Assembly: GCF_006715175.1 (NCBI RefSeq)
Contig: NZ_VFMQ01000001.1
Coordinates: 3,348,001 to 3,412,000, forward strand
From: Curtobacterium citreum
GTDB lineage: Bacteria; Actinomycetota; Actinomycetes; Actinomycetales; Microbacteriaceae
Direction: 5' to 3'
DNA: 64,000 bases
Part shown: positions 53,976 through 64,000 of the stretch, piece by piece
Layout: every line of letters starts with the position of its first letter
How positions within the stretch are numbered: the stretch's first letter is position 1
The notes under the pieces: model-generated
Databases searched by the model: none
The model's input: only the letters and a program-made list of their open reading frames with translations
Told to the model about the DNA's origin: nothing
Translations under genes and position numbers: made by a program

Positions 53976-54866
53976 ATGACCTTCAACGACGACTCCAGGC
54001 TGTCCGGCGGCAAGGTGCAGCGTCGCGGTCGCGGGGCGGCGATCGGCGGCGGCGCGGTGGGCATCGGCGCGATCGTGGTGTTCCTCGTCGCGCAGTTCAC
54101 GGGCGTCGACCTCACGCCGTTCCTCGGCGGGGACGGGACCACCCAGATCCAGCAGCAGGGCGACACCGTCGACGCGGCGTCCCGGTGCCGGACCGGCCGC
54201 GACGCGAACCTCGACGTGGAGTGCCGGATGGAGGGCGCCGCGGAGTCGCTCGACGCCTACTGGATCCGGGAGTCCCGCGACCTCGGCACGGACTACGCCA
54301 CCCCGGGCTTCGTGCTCTTCGACGGCTCGACGGGCACCGGGTGCGGGCAGGCGTCCGCCGCGACGGGACCGTTCTACTGCCCGCCGGACCGATCGATCTA
54401 CCTCGACACCGCGTTCTACGACAACCTGCAGTCCCGCTACGGCTCGTCCGGCGGACCGCTCGCGCAGATGTACGTCGTCGCACACGAGTGGGGCCACCAC
54501 GTGCAGCAGCTGCAGGGCACGTTCGCGGCGACCGACCGGTCCGGCACCGGAGCGTCGTCGGGGAGCGTCCGCGTCGAGCTGCAGGCGGACTGCTACGCGG
54601 GCGCCTGGGTGGGCGCGGCCGCGACGACGAAGGACGCCGACGGGCAGACCTTCTTCGAGCCGATCACGCGCGACCAGATCCGGGACGCCCTGTCGGCCGC
54701 GAGCGCGGTCGGCGACGACAGCATCCAGGAGCGGGCCACCGGCAGCGTCGACCCGGACTCGTTCACGCACGGGTCGAGCGCGCAGCGCCAGGCGTGGTTC
54801 ACGCGCGGGTACGAGCAGGGCGTGACCCGGTGCGACACCTTCAGCGTGCCGGGGTCCGCGCTGTAA
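53976..54866 (+). CDS. Neutral zinc metallopeptidase (YpfJ family)
   Basis: 296 aa. Short basic N-terminus, one membrane helix (AVGIGAIVVFLVAQF), then the extracytoplasmic peptidase with zinc motif HEWGHH (HExxH type) in VVAHEWGHHVQQLQG and the third ligand in VELQADCYAGAW. YpfJ family members have no established substrate. Six or so cysteines (CRTG, VECRM, GTGCG, FYCPP) suggest disulfides outside the cell. ATG start. Confidence 0.92.
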   Translation: MTFNDDSRLSGGKVQRRGRGAAIGGGAVGIGAIVVFLVAQFTGVDLTPFLGGDGTTQIQQQGDTVDAASRCRTGRDANLDVECRMEGAAESLDAYWIRESRDLGTDYATPGFVLFDGSTGTGCGQASAATGPFYCPPDRSIYLDTAFYDNLQSRYGSSGGPLAQMYVVAHEWGHHVQQLQGTFAATDRSGTGASSGSVRVELQADCYAGAWVGAAATTKDADGQTFFEPITRDQIRDALSAASAVGDDSIQERATGSVDPDSFTHGSSAQRQAWFTRGYEQGVTRCDTFSVPGSAL

Positions 54867-54894
54867 CGGCTGGCCGGCGCTGCCGGGCGGCCGG

Positions 54895-55824
54895 CTACTC
54901 GGCGGACGGCGTGGCCGACGCGCTCGGCGTCGGCGTCGGCGTGCCCTCGGTCGCCCCCGCGGCGGACACAACGAACGTGCGGAAGTCGTCGTTGGTGATC
55001 GGGGAGGTGAGCTCGTACTGCTTGCCGTTCACGAGCACGAGCGGCGTACCGGGGAAGTCCTGCAGGTCCGAACCCGGGACGTCGCCAGCCGTCACCGCGG
55101 TCGTCCGCTCGTCGACCCACTTCGCGAAGGTCTGGTCGGCGATGCAGTCCCGGATCGCACCGGCGTCGCGGATCCCGTCCACCCCGGTGACGATGCGCTG
55201 CAGCTGTGCGTCGGTGAGCCCCGCGGTGCCCTGCTCCGGCTGGCGGGCGAAGAGCGCCTGGTTCACGGCGTAGAACTGGTCGGGCGAGCGGTCCGCCACG
55301 CACGCGGCGGCGTTCGCGGCCCGGAGCGAGTACTTCGTGCCCTGCGACCGGTTCGACAGGGTCGCGATCGGGTGGATGTCGACCGTGGCGGCACCGGACT
55401 CGGCGAGGCTCGCGATGTAGTCGCCGTTCGCCTTCTCGAACTGGCCGCACGTCGGGCAGAGGTAGTCGACGTACATCGTGATGCGGACGCTCGGCGCCGC
55501 GGTCGCGCTCGGGTCGGCCGACGGCGAGGCGTCCGAGGAAGCGGACGAACCCGACCCCACGGCCTTCAGGTCCTGCCCGATGGTGATGCCGCCCTGCGAC
55601 ATGTTCGCGGGTCCGGGGCCGGCGGGCTGCGTCGAGTCGACGAGCACCAGCGTGACGACGGCCGCCGCCGCGACGAGCACGACGCCCAGGCCGATCTGCA
55701 GGCCGAGCCGGGTCCCGCGCTGCCGGCGCTTCTGCTGCGTCCGGATCCGCTGGGCCCGCTGTCGCGCGGCCTCTCGTCGTTCGTTGCGCGCGGCGCGTGC
55801 GTCACCCTCGGGGCGGTTGGTCAT
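54895..55824 (-). CDS. Membrane-anchored DsbA-like thioredoxin-fold protein
   Basis: 309 aa. A long basic cytoplasmic stretch (NERREAARQRAQRIRTQQ), one helix (LGLQIGLGVVLVAAAAVVTLVLV), then a DsbA-type domain: redox motif CPTC in YVDYLCPTCGQFEKAN, helical insert, and cis-Pro loop in FPGTPLVLVNG. A Ser/Ala-rich linker precedes and a Pro/Thr-rich tail follows the domain. Likely forms or isomerises disulfides in exported proteins. ATG at 55824, divergent from the importer ATPase. Confidence 0.9.
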   Translation of the reverse strand: MTNRPEGDARAARNERREAARQRAQRIRTQQKRRQRGTRLGLQIGLGVVLVAAAAVVTLVLVDSTQPAGPGPANMSQGGITIGQDLKAVGSGSSASSDASPSADPSATAAPSVRITMYVDYLCPTCGQFEKANGDYIASLAESGAATVDIHPIATLSNRSQGTKYSLRAANAAACVADRSPDQFYAVNQALFARQPEQGTAGLTDAQLQRIVTGVDGIRDAGAIRDCIADQTFAKWVDERTTAVTAGDVPGSDLQDFPGTPLVLVNGKQYELTSPITNDDFRTFVVSAAGATEGTPTPTPSASATPSAE

Positions 55825-56072
55825 GCGTCGATGGTCCTCACGTCGATCCTGGTGTCCGCACGGCTTCCCCCGCACGCCGGACGGACCCGCCGATCGTAGT
55901 GGTCCTTCCTGGGACCAGCCAACCAGGTCGTCCGGGGCACTGGCGCTGCGGGGGGAACTCGTGTTGTATGAGCATCGATGGTCGACGGCGACCATCCGGG
56001 GCCCCATCGGGCAACCGCTTCACAACGGATCGTCCGGCACGTACCTGCCGGTGAAGGAAGGATCGAACGCTC

Positions 56073-57173
<1,101 letters not shown>

Positions 57174-57187
57174 CGCTGGAACAGCCG

Positions 57188-57227
57188 GACAGGAGGCGCG
57201 GTGCCAGCTGGCACCGCGCCTCCCGTC
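57188..57227. terminator. GGAGGC-family hairpin terminator after msmK
   Basis: GGAGGCGCGGTGCC (57192-57205) pairs perfectly with 57210-57223, AGCT loop; flanking GAC/GTC extend it beyond one mismatch. The loop and inner stem equal those of the hairpin at 24935. Confidence 0.8.
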
Positions 57228-57277
57228 TGCCAGCCGCGCGTACCAGCAGGAGCCACCCGTATCAACAGGAGCCAACC

Positions 57278-58588
57278 GTGCCCGACTCCATGTCCATCAC
57301 CGCAGCCACCGTCGACCCCGGTCTCCTCGACCTGCCGTGGGACCTGCCGCTCGAGGACTGGCCGGACGACGTCATCGTCGCGCTCCCGAAGGGCATCTCG
57401 CGGCACCTCGTCCGCTTCGTGCACCTGAGCGGGTACGTGGCCGCCGTGAAGGAGACCGGCGAAGAGGTCGCCCGTGCGGAGTACGAGATGCTCAAGACGC
57501 TGCAGCGCATGGACGTGCCGTGTGTGGACCCCGTGGCGGTCATCACGAACCGCGTCGACGAGCACGGCGAGCCGCTGCACCCGGTGCTCGTCACCCGGCA
57601 CCTGCGCTTCTCGCTGCCGTACCGGGCGCTGTACTCGCAGACCCTCCGCCCGGAGACGGCGACGCGACTCGTCGACGCCCTCGCCCTGCTGCTCGTCCGG
57701 CTGCACGTGATCGGCTTCTACTGGGGCGACGTCTCGCTCTCGAACACGCTGTTCCGCCGTGACGCCGGCGCGTTCGCGGCCTACCTGGTCGACGCCGAGA
57801 CCGGCAAGCTCTACCCCGGCGGACTGTCGAACGGGCAGCGCGAGAACGACCTCGAGGTCGCGCGCGTCAACATCGCGGGCGAGCTGCTCGACCTCGAGGC
57901 CGGTGGGCGGCTCGACGAGAACGCCGACGCCGTGGACGTGTCGAACCGCATCGTGGCGCAGTACCGGACGCTCTGGAAGGAGCTCACCGGCACCGAGCAG
58001 TTCGACATCAAGGAGCGCTGGCGCATCAACGACCGGGTCGAGCGGCTCAACGCGCTCGGCTTCGACATCGAGGAGCTGTCGATCCACACGACAGAGGGCG
58101 GCTCGCAGGTGCGGATCCAGCCCAAGGTCGTGGACGCGGGGCATCACCAGCGCCGGCTGCTCCGCCTGACCGGACTGGACGCGGGCGAGAACCAGGCGCG
58201 GCGGCTGCTCAACGACCTCGATGCGTACCGGGCGCGCAACGGCCGGGACCGGCTCGACGAGGAGATGGTGGCGCACGAGTGGGTCTCGCGCGTGTTCGAG
58301 CCCGTCGTGCGCTCGATCCCGCGGGACCTGCGCGGACGGCTCGAGCCCGCCGAGGTCTTCCACGAGCTGCTCGAGCACCGCTGGTACATGTCCCAGGAGG
58401 AGGAGCGTTCGGTCTCCCTCCCCGAGGCCACGACCGCGTACATCAACGACGTGCTCCGGCACCGCCGCGACGAGCGCCTGCTGATCAACCCGCCGACCTC
58501 GTCCATGACGCTGCCGATCCCGGTCGTCGACGACGCAGACACAGCGTCCGACGAGGAGGACGTCGAGGACTGGCGCGCGAGCGTCTGA
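57278..58588 (+). CDS. DUF4032 protein with kinase-like fold
   Basis: 436 aa from the GTG at 57278, preceded by AGGAG. The N-terminal half has lipopolysaccharide-kinase-like features: a glycine-poor nucleotide strand (AAVKETGEEVARAEYEML) and a catalytic-loop-like YWGDVSLSNTLF with Asp and Asn in kinase positions, then VDAETGKLYPG as DFG-like. The C-terminal half, from about residue 240, is the DUF4032 domain. Actinobacterial family of unknown function. A copy of the ribosome-binding context (AGGAGCCA) is repeated 21 bases upstream. Confidence 0.85.
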   Translation: MPDSMSITAATVDPGLLDLPWDLPLEDWPDDVIVALPKGISRHLVRFVHLSGYVAAVKETGEEVARAEYEMLKTLQRMDVPCVDPVAVITNRVDEHGEPLHPVLVTRHLRFSLPYRALYSQTLRPETATRLVDALALLLVRLHVIGFYWGDVSLSNTLFRRDAGAFAAYLVDAETGKLYPGGLSNGQRENDLEVARVNIAGELLDLEAGGRLDENADAVDVSNRIVAQYRTLWKELTGTEQFDIKERWRINDRVERLNALGFDIEELSIHTTEGGSQVRIQPKVVDAGHHQRRLLRLTGLDAGENQARRLLNDLDAYRARNGRDRLDEEMVAHEWVSRVFEPVVRSIPRDLRGRLEPAEVFHELLEHRWYMSQEEERSVSLPEATTAYINDVLRHRRDERLLINPPTSSMTLPIPVVDDADTASDEEDVEDWRASV

Positions 58589-58620
58589 CGCTGCCGGGTC
58601 ACGCGCCTTCCGGGGCGCGC

Positions 58621-58651
58621 CTGGCCCGCTCGCGTTCCGCGAGCGGGCCAG
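58621..58651. terminator. Terminator after the DUF4032 gene
   Basis: CTGGCCCGCTCGC (58621-58633) pairs perfectly with 58639-58651, GTTCC loop. Confidence 0.8.
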
Positions 58652-58759
58652 ATCTGTCACGTTCGCGGCCCGCAGCCGACACTTGGTGCATGCTCGGCGG
58701 ACCGCACGCGGCACGTCGTGAACGCTCGCGGCGCGAGACGGGCGGGCGGACGGACAGGA

Positions 58760-58794
58760 GGCCCGGTGCCGGTCACGTGGACCGGCACCGGGCC
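58760..58794. terminator. GGAGGC-family hairpin before rlmB end
   Basis: GGCCCGGTGCCGGTC (58760-58774) pairs perfectly with 58780-58794, ACGTG loop. GACAGGA just outside the left arm is the family's flank; the right flank is not conserved. Terminator of the rlmB-cysS strand. Confidence 0.75.
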
Positions 58795-58846
58795 TTGCGG
58801 TGGTCGCGCTGGTGCGCGCAGCGCTCGTCCGCGCAGCGCTCGTCGC

Positions 58847-59857
58847 TTACTGGGCGCGTCGGCGCCGGGCGACCTCCCACAGGGTGACGCTCGCGGCGAT
58901 GCCGGCGTTGAGCGACTCCGTGGCGCTCGAGATCGGGATCGAGACGATCGCGTCGCAGGTCTCGGTGACCAGGCGCGACAGGCCCTTGCCCTCGGACCCG
59001 ACGACGATCACGATCGGCCGGTCGGCGAGCTCGAGGGCGTCGAGCTCCACGTCACCGTCACCATCGAGGCCGAGCACGAAGAGGCCCATCGACTTGAGCG
59101 ACTTCAGGGTCTGCGTCAGGTTCGGCGCCATCGCGACCGGGGTGCGGGCGGCGGCACCGGCGGAGGTCTTCCACGCCGACGCGGTCACCCCGACCGAGCG
59201 ACGCTGCGGCACGATGACGCCGTGCCCGCCGAACGCCGCGGTCGAGCGGATGATCGCGCCGAGGTTCCGCGGGTCGGTGATGCCGTCGAGCGCCACCATG
59301 AGCGGCACCTGATCGCGGGAGAACGCACGCTCGGCCAGGTCCTCGGCGACCGCGTACTCGTACGCCGGCACCTTGAGCGCGACGCCCTGGTGCACGCTGT
59401 CGTGCCCGGTGATGCGGTCGAGCTCCGGCCGCATGATCTCCATGATCGGGACACCTCGGTGGTTCGCCAGCGCCAGGATCTCCTTGACGCGGTCGTCGAC
59501 CTCGATGCGGGCGGCGACGTAGAGCGTCGTCGAGGGCGTCTTCGTGCGCAGGGCCTCGAGCACGGAGTTGCGTCCGGTCACGAGCTCCGAGTCGTCGGTC
59601 TTCCGCTGCGGCGGGCGGCCGGTGCGCTGCTGCGGCGAGCTCGAGGCGCCGTGGCGACCCCGAGCGGCCTCGAAGCGCTCCTTGGCGGCCTTGCGCTTGC
59701 CGGCGGGGTGGTACGGCCGGTCCTCGGCCTTCGGCGTGGGCTTGCGCCCCTCGAGCGCCTGCGCGCCCTGGCCGCCGGAGCCGACCTGCTTGTTGCCCTT
59801 GCGGCCGGAGCGGACGGCGCCGGGCCGGCCCTTCTTGCTCCCCGAGACGTTCTTCAT
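58847..59857 (-). CDS. rlmB: 23S rRNA (guanosine-2'-O-)-methyltransferase RlmB
   Basis: 336 aa. A Lys/Arg/Gly-rich unstructured start of about 85 residues, the substrate-binding domain (LVTGRNSVLEALRTKTP), and the SPOUT knot with DGITDPRNLGAIIRSTAAFGGH, VVGSEGKGLSRLV and SIPISSATESLNAGIAASV. It methylates G2251 of 23S rRNA in E. coli; the same position is likely here. ATG; 28 bases after the end of cysS on the same strand. Confidence 0.95.
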   Translation of the reverse strand: MKNVSGSKKGRPGAVRSGRKGNKQVGSGGQGAQALEGRKPTPKAEDRPYHPAGKRKAAKERFEAARGRHGASSSPQQRTGRPPQRKTDDSELVTGRNSVLEALRTKTPSTTLYVAARIEVDDRVKEILALANHRGVPIMEIMRPELDRITGHDSVHQGVALKVPAYEYAVAEDLAERAFSRDQVPLMVALDGITDPRNLGAIIRSTAAFGGHGVIVPQRRSVGVTASAWKTSAGAAARTPVAMAPNLTQTLKSLKSMGLFVLGLDGDGDVELDALELADRPIVIVVGSEGKGLSRLVTETCDAIVSIPISSATESLNAGIAASVTLWEVARRRRAQ

Positions 59858-59885
59858 TGCTCTCTCCTGTCCGGCACGGCCGTTG

Positions 59886-61295
59886 TCAGGCGATGCTCCA
59901 GCGTGTTCCTGCTGCGGTGTCCTCGATGGTGATCCCCGCGGCTGCGAGGTCGTCGCGCACGCGGTCCGCCGTGGCGAAGTCCCGTGCGGAACGGGCGTCC
60001 GCGCGCTCCTGCACGAGGCGGTCGACGAGCGCGGCGAGCGGTGCGGCCGAGACGTCCTGACCACCACCGGACCAGTGGGCCGCTCGCGGGTCGATGCCGA
60101 GGACCTCGACCATCGCGGCCACCTGATGGTACGCGACCCCGAGCGCTTCCGCATCGTCGGCGTCCAGGGCGGCGTTCCCGGCGCGCACGGTGTCGTGCAG
60201 CACGGCGAGGGCCTGGGGCACCGAGAGATCGTCGTCCATGGCCGCGGCGAAGGCGTCGGGCACCCCCGCGGCGGTCGTCGCGTGCTGCCCGGTCAGGCGG
60301 CCGGCGGCACGGTCGAGGAACCCGGCGATCCGGTCGTACGCCGCCTCGGCCTCGGCCAGGGAGCCCTCGTGGTGGTCGATCGACGAGCGGTAGTGCGCGG
60401 CGCCGAGGAAGTACCGGACGACCGCCGGCCGGGCGGCGCCGAGGAAGTCCGCGGCGAAGATCGAGTTGCCGAGCGACTTCGACATCTTCTGCCCGTCGAC
60501 GGTCACGAGTCCGTTGTGCAGCCAGTACGACGCGAAGCCGTCACCGGCAGCGGTCGACTGCGCGAGCTCGTTCTCGTGGTGCGGGAAGCGCAGGTCGAGC
60601 CCGCCGCCGTGCACGTCGAACGCCGGACCGAGGTACCGGCGGGACATCGCGGAGCACTCGATGTGCCACCCTGGCCGACCCGGGCCCCACGGGGAGTCCC
60701 ACGTCGCGGTCGCCGGCTCGCCGGGCTTCGCGCCCTTCCAGAGCGCGAAGTCCCGCGGGTCCCGCTTGCCGCGCGGGTCGGCGTCGGCGGCGTCCACCAT
60801 GTCCTCGCGGCGCTGCCGGGTCAGGGCGCCGTAGTCGGCCCAGCTGCCGGTGTCGAAGTAGACGTCGCCGGAGCCGTCCGCGGCGGCGTAGGCGTGCCCG
60901 CGCTCGATGAGCCGCTGGATGATGTCGTGCATCTGCGGCACGCTCGCGGTCGCACGGGGTTCGTACGTCGGCGGCAGGATGCCGAGGGCGTCGTACGCCG
61001 CGGTGAACTCCCGCTCGACGCGGTACGCCCGGGCGAACCACGGCTCGTCGGTGCCCGCAGCCAGGTCGAGCACCTTGTCGTCGATGTCCGTGACGTTCCG
61101 CACGAGGGTGACGTGGTAGCCGCGGTAGGTCAGCCACCGGCGCCAGACGTCGTACACGAGCGCCGAGCGCAGGTGCCCGATGTGGGGCGACGACTGCACC
61201 GTCGGACCGCAGACGTACATGCTCACCTGTCCGTCGACCAGCGGGACGAGGTCGACGACGGCTGCGGCGCGGGAGTCGTACAGGCGAACGGTCAC
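59886..61295 (-). CDS. cysS: Cysteine--tRNA ligase
   Basis: 469 aa. First zinc ligand and HIGH motif in [21 protein letters not shown], further zinc ligands in WHIECSAMS and the [17 protein letters not shown] segment, KMSKS in [10 protein letters not shown]. The mycothiol ligase MshC is similar but shorter and lacks this gene context. GTG start; lies 29 bases downstream of ispDF on the same strand, a conserved actinobacterial order. Confidence 0.97.
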   Translation of the reverse strand: MTVRLYDSRAAAVVDLVPLVDGQVSMYVCGPTVQSSPHIGHLRSALVYDVWRRWLTYRGYHVTLVRNVTDIDDKVLDLAAGTDEPWFARAYRVEREFTAAYDALGILPPTYEPRATASVPQMHDIIQRLIERGHAYAAADGSGDVYFDTGSWADYGALTRQRREDMVDAADADPRGKRDPRDFALWKGAKPGEPATATWDSPWGPGRPGWHIECSAMSRRYLGPAFDVHGGGLDLRFPHHENELAQSTAAGDGFASYWLHNGLVTVDGQKMSKSLGNSIFAADFLGAARPAVVRYFLGAAHYRSSIDHHEGSLAEAEAAYDRIAGFLDRAAGRLTGQHATTAAGVPDAFAAAMDDDLSVPQALAVLHDTVRAGNAALDADDAEALGVAYHQVAAMVEVLGIDPRAAHWSGGGQDVSAAPLAALVDRLVQERADARSARDFATADRVRDDLAAAGITIEDTAAGTRWSIA

Positions 61296-61324
61296 CCGTC
61301 CAGCCTAGGACGTCGGACGGGCGG

Positions 61325-62479
61325 TCAGGCGGGGCGCACCACGGCGGTCGCGATCGCGGCGAGCCCCTCGCCGCGTCCGGTCAGCCCGAGCCCGTCGGTC
61401 GTCGTGCCGGACACCGCGACGGGTGCCCCGACGACCGCGGCGAGGGCGTCCTGCATCTCGGTCCGCCGTGCCCCGATGCGCGGGCGGTTGCCGATCACCT
61501 GCACCGTCACCGAGGTCGGCACGAGACCCGCCGCCGCGAGCAGTTCGACGGCCCCGCGGACGAACACGTCGCCGGACGCGCCCGCGTACCGGGGGTCGGA
61601 GGTGCCGAACCGACCGCCGATGTCCCCGAGCCCGCCGGCGGAGAGCAGCGCGTCGCAGACGGCGTGCGCCACGGCGTCCCCGTCGCTGTGGCCGGAGAGT
61701 CCGGGCTGTCCGGGGAAGTCGAGCAGGCCGACGCGGCAGGGCGATGCGTCGTCGAACGCGTGCACGTCGACGCCGAGCCCGATGCGGACCGTGGGCAGCG
61801 CCGAGTCCGCGACGATCGCCTCGGCCCGTGCGAGGTCCCAGCGGGTGGTGATCTTGAACGCGTCGGCGTGCCCGGGGACCGTGCGGACCACGCCGCCCGC
61901 CGCACGGAACACCCCGGCGTCGTCGGTCTCGGACCGCTGCGCCGCCGCGTACGCGTCCCGGAGGGCCCGCAGCGGGAACACCTGCGGGGTCTGGACACCG
62001 ACGAGCGCGGACCGGTCGACCGTCTCGACCACCAGGTCGCCCTCGACCCGCTTGACGGTGTCGGTCACGGGCAGCGCCGGGACGACCCCGTCCCCGGTCG
62101 TCTCCGCGCGCTCGAACACGGCGGCGAACTGCGCCGCCGGGGTCAGGCACCGGGCGGCGTCGTGCACGCCCACCCACTCGATGCCGTCGGGCAGCGCGTC
62201 GAGCCCGGCCTGCACGGACGCGTGCCGGTCGGCGCCACCGGCGACCACGCTCGTCAGGGCAGCGGCGGGACCCGCGACGGCCGCGACGAGCGCCCGGCAC
62301 TCGTCCAACCGGGCGGTCGGCGCGACGACGACCACGAAGGTCGGCTCGGCCAGGGTGAACACCGTCCGCACCGCCCGCGTCAGCATGCGCTCGCCGGCGA
62401 CCGGCACGAAGGCCTTCGCGTCACCGATGCCCAGGCGCGTCCCGGAGCCGGCCGCGACGACGACGACCGCCCTGCTCAC
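61325..62479 (-). CDS. ispDF: Bifunctional IspD-IspF, MEP pathway
   Basis: 384-aa fusion. Residues 1-225 are the cytidylyltransferase ([42 protein letters not shown]); residues 226-384 are the cyclodiphosphate synthase ([11 protein letters not shown] with the zinc Asp and His, [29 protein letters not shown]). Together they make the third and fifth steps of isoprenoid precursor synthesis. Separate genes are usual in Actinobacteria; the fusion occurs in some Microbacteriaceae. GTG start; 61 bases after carD. Confidence 0.96.
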   Translation of the reverse strand: MSRAVVVVAAGSGTRLGIGDAKAFVPVAGERMLTRAVRTVFTLAEPTFVVVVAPTARLDECRALVAAVAGPAAALTSVVAGGADRHASVQAGLDALPDGIEWVGVHDAARCLTPAAQFAAVFERAETTGDGVVPALPVTDTVKRVEGDLVVETVDRSALVGVQTPQVFPLRALRDAYAAAQRSETDDAGVFRAAGGVVRTVPGHADAFKITTRWDLARAEAIVADSALPTVRIGLGVDVHAFDDASPCRVGLLDFPGQPGLSGHSDGDAVAHAVCDALLSAGGLGDIGGRFGTSDPRYAGASGDVFVRGAVELLAAAGLVPTSVTVQVIGNRPRIGARRTEMQDALAAVVGAPVAVSGTTTDGLGLTGRGEGLAAIATAVVRPA

Positions 62480-62540
62480 CCGGGGTCCGGGGAGCAGGGC
62501 GGTCGTGTCGTCGTGCTGTGGCGCCAGGGTGCTGGTCGCG

Positions 62541-63023
62541 CTAGGAGGCGAGGACCTCGTCGAGGACGGTCGACGCCTTGTCCTCGTCGGTCTTCTCGGC
62601 CAGGGCCAGCTCGGAGATCAGGATCTGGCGCGCCTTGGCCAGCATCCGCTTCTCGCCCGCCGAGAGCCCGCGGTCCTGGTCGCGGCGCCAGAGGTCACGG
62701 ACGACCTCGGACACCTTGATGACGTCACCGGAGGCGAGCTTCTCGAGGTTCGCCTTGTAGCGGCGCGACCAGTTGGTCGGTTCCTCGGTGAACGGTGCCC
62801 GGAGGACCTCGAACACCTTGTCGAGTCCTTCCTTGCCGATCACGTCGCGGACGCCGACCAGGTCGACGTTGTCCGCCGGGACCTCGATCGTCAGGTCACC
62901 CTGCGTGACGCGGAGTTTCAGGTAGACCTTCTCCTCGCCCTTGATGACGCGAGTCTTGACTTCAGAGATGGTTGCCGCCCCGTGGTGGGGGTAGACGACG
63001 GTCTCGCCGACCTCGAATTGCAT
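62541..63023 (-). CDS. carD: RNA polymerase-binding transcription factor CarD
   Basis: 160 aa. N-terminal Tudor-like domain that holds the polymerase beta subunit ([37 protein letters not shown]) and a helical DNA-binding domain with the Trp wedge near [13 protein letters not shown]. It stabilises open complexes at rRNA and other promoters. ATG with ACGGAGCC upstream. Divergent from the lipoprotein gene; order carD-ispDF-cysS-rlmB is conserved in Actinobacteria. Confidence 0.97.
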   Translation of the reverse strand: MQFEVGETVVYPHHGAATISEVKTRVIKGEEKVYLKLRVTQGDLTIEVPADNVDLVGVRDVIGKEGLDKVFEVLRAPFTEEPTNWSRRYKANLEKLASGDVIKVSEVVRDLWRRDQDRGLSAGEKRMLAKARQILISELALAEKTDEDKASTVLDEVLAS

Positions 63024-63050
63024 GTATCAGGCTCCGTTCCCAGAACCCCC

Positions 63051-63056
63051 AGTTTA
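63051..63056 (-). promoter_or_regulatory. Candidate -10 box of carD
   Basis: TAAACT read on the minus strand, 27 bases before the carD ATG, in an otherwise AT-poor region. Confidence 0.4.
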
Positions 63057-63111
63057 CCACAAGGGCGTTTCGGGTAGTGGGGCCGGGGCGGACCCACACC
63101 CGGGTGATCGC

Positions 63112-63117
63112 TAGGAT
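63112..63117 (+). promoter_or_regulatory. Candidate -10 box of the lipoprotein gene
   Basis: TAGGAT, 47 bases before the TTG start; leaves room for a short leader carrying GGAGGA. Confidence 0.4.
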
Positions 63118-63164
63118 GGTGCCGGACCGTCCGGTCCACCATCGTGATCTTCCGGAGGAATCTC

Positions 63165-63788
63165 TTGCGAGCTCGGGTACTCGTGTCCGTCGCCGTTGCG
63201 GCAACCATCGCGCTCGGCGCCACCGGCTGCGAGTTCATGTCGCCGGCGCACACGACGGAGATCAAGCAGATCACCGACGGCGTGAACGTCACCACCGGCA
63301 AGCTCGACATCCGCAACGCGCTCTTCATCTCCGACCGCGGCGAGGACGCACGCTTCATCGGCACCGTCATCAACACCGACGAGTCCGAGGACATCACGCT
63401 CTCGATCGAGCTCGGCGGCGACACCCAGACGGTCGTCGTCCCCGCCGGCAGCCGCCGCGACCTCGGCACGAACACCCCGACGGTGTCGAGCAGCGAGGGC
63501 TCGAGCGCCCAGGAGGGCAGCGACTCGCAGGGCACCGAGCAGACCGGCGCGAAGGCGGTCGTCTTCGAGGGCGCGGACGCCCGGCCCGGCTCGCTCGTCA
63601 AGACCTACTTCTCGTACTCCGGCGCCGAGGGCGTCTCGGCCAGCGTCCCCGTGCTGACCAACGCGATGGAGGAGTACCAGAGCCTCGCACCGTCGCCGAG
63701 CCCCACGGGCACCGCGACGCCGGGCGCCGGCACCGAGTCCACCGACGGGGCCACCCCGACCGGCGAGGCCACCAGCTCCGGCAACTGA
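63165..63788 (+). CDS. Lipoprotein of the RegX3-CarD region
   Basis: 207 aa from a TTG at 63165. The start is decided by GGAGGA at 63154-63159, five bases upstream; a GTG further up would place that site inside the gene. Signal peptide RARVLVSVAVAATIALG with lipobox ATGC, a beta-rich domain (DIRNALFISDRGEDARFIGTV, TVVVPAGSRRDLG), a Ser/Gly-rich insert and a Thr/Pro/Ala tail. Such lipoproteins between regX3/pstS-type regulators and carD are common in Actinobacteria; function unknown. Confidence 0.82.
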   Translation: MRARVLVSVAVAATIALGATGCEFMSPAHTTEIKQITDGVNVTTGKLDIRNALFISDRGEDARFIGTVINTDESEDITLSIELGGDTQTVVVPAGSRRDLGTNTPTVSSSEGSSAQEGSDSQGTEQTGAKAVVFEGADARPGSLVKTYFSYSGAEGVSASVPVLTNAMEEYQSLAPSPSPTGTATPGAGTESTDGATPTGEATSSGN

Positions 63789-63825
63789 CGCAGCGCGCCA
63801 AAGCGAGCGCGCACCAGGCGCGTCA

Positions 63826-63874
63826 GACTGGAGGCCCGGGGCCGGTTCCGAGAACCGGCACCGGGCCTCCAGTC
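63826..63874. terminator. GGAGGC-family hairpin, convergent terminator
   Basis: A 23-bp stem with one mismatch, 63826-63848 with 63852-63874, CGA loop. It separates the lipoprotein gene from the converging regulator gene. Confidence 0.82.
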
Positions 63875-63933
63875 CGTCCGGACCCGGCCGCGTCGCCGAG
63901 GCGACGCGACCAGGAACGGCCGACGGGTCGGGC

Positions 63934-64000
63934 TCAGCCCTCGATGCGGTAGCCGAGGCCGCGGACGGTGACGAGGATCTCGGGTGTGCTCGGCACGCGC
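63934..64000 (-). CDS. C-terminus of an OmpR-family response regulator, probably RegX3
   Basis: Only the last 21 codons are inside the window. They encode PSTPEILVTVRGLGYRIEG before a TGA, the wing and final strand of the winged-helix DNA-binding domain. The neighbourhood (lipoprotein, carD) is that of the phosphate-response regulator RegX3 in Actinobacteria; no more can be said from this fragment. Confidence 0.72.
   Translation of the reverse strand, partial: RVPSTPEILVTVRGLGYRIEG

Noticed and set aside
59886..61295. Mycothiol ligase MshC
   Set aside because: Length (469 aa) and position next to ispDF and rlmB fit CysS; MshC is shorter and sits elsewhere.
59544..63077. 1177-codon plus-strand frame over rlmB-cysS-ispDF-carD
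   Set aside because: It is antisense to four firmly identified genes and contains no recognisable domain.

Overview
The window is high-GC (about 72%), gene-dense DNA from an actinobacterium. The block regX3-like - lipoprotein - carD - ispDF - cysS - rlmB at the right end, the XPB helicase pair, the DUF3027, DUF3263 and DUF4032 families, GroEL under CIRCE control and many TAxxxT -10 boxes placed so that transcripts would be leaderless point to Microbacteriaceae. A Curtobacterium-like genome is my best guess, from gene content and not from any database comparison. No rRNA, phage, IS element or CRISPR array was seen.

Layout. 1-2313: polar amino-acid ABC importer (ATPase cut by the window edge). 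2446-6094: a DUF985 cupin, then an amidohydrolase coupled to an S-adenosylhomocysteinase-like enzyme. 6247-7139: a lower-GC two-gene unit encoding a small membrane protein and a secreted protein with a Cys-rich hydrophobic C-terminus that resembles a halocin C8-type bacteriocin precursor. 7181-8510: PrsW-type membrane protease and a glutaredoxin-like protein. 8678-20830: a large L-fucose catabolic locus. 21041-28428: MFS exporter, NadE, small proteins, AI-2E family permease, ArgG and tRNA-Arg. 28442-34037: epoxide hydrolase, a 19-bp minisatellite, HNH endonuclease with a leader-peptide/hairpin arrangement, NlpC/P60 hydrolase, DtxR-type regulator, SerC. 34176-41611: DUF3027 protein, Csp-like protein, helicase-associated protein, XPB helicase, OmpR-type two-component system. 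41810-46186: endonuclease-like gene between inverted repeats, GroEL with two CIRCE boxes, CspA, LytR_C and DUF3263 proteins. 46285-58588: DUF2332, GNAT, MsrB, tRNA-Thr, GT39 transferase, aldo/keto reductase, hydrolase with a duplicated 3' end, NnrE, DUF2090 protein, zinc metallopeptidase, DsbA-like protein, sugar-importer ATPase, DUF4032 protein. 58847-64000: RlmB, CysS, IspDF, CarD, lipoprotein and the last codons of a RegX3-like regulator.

How it works together. The fucose locus has everything expected for intracellular use of fucosylated oligosaccharides by the non-phosphorylated route: ABC importer (binding protein plus two permeases, no ATPase of its own), GH29 fucosidase, mutarotase, aldo/keto reductase as candidate fucose dehydrogenase, lactonase, fuconate dehydratase, SDR and FAH-family hydrolase, predicted to end in pyruvate and L-lactate. 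A FadR-type regulator sits in the middle, and the same box, ACAT(C/A)GGATG(T), occurs at three promoters of the locus, in two cases overlapping the -35/-10 region. The orphan MsmK-type ATPase at 56073 is a candidate to power this importer.

A recurrent theme between genes is a family of long hairpins whose arms share the core GAC-N-GGAGGC-N-CG; they lie mostly at operon ends and once inside the fucose importer operon.
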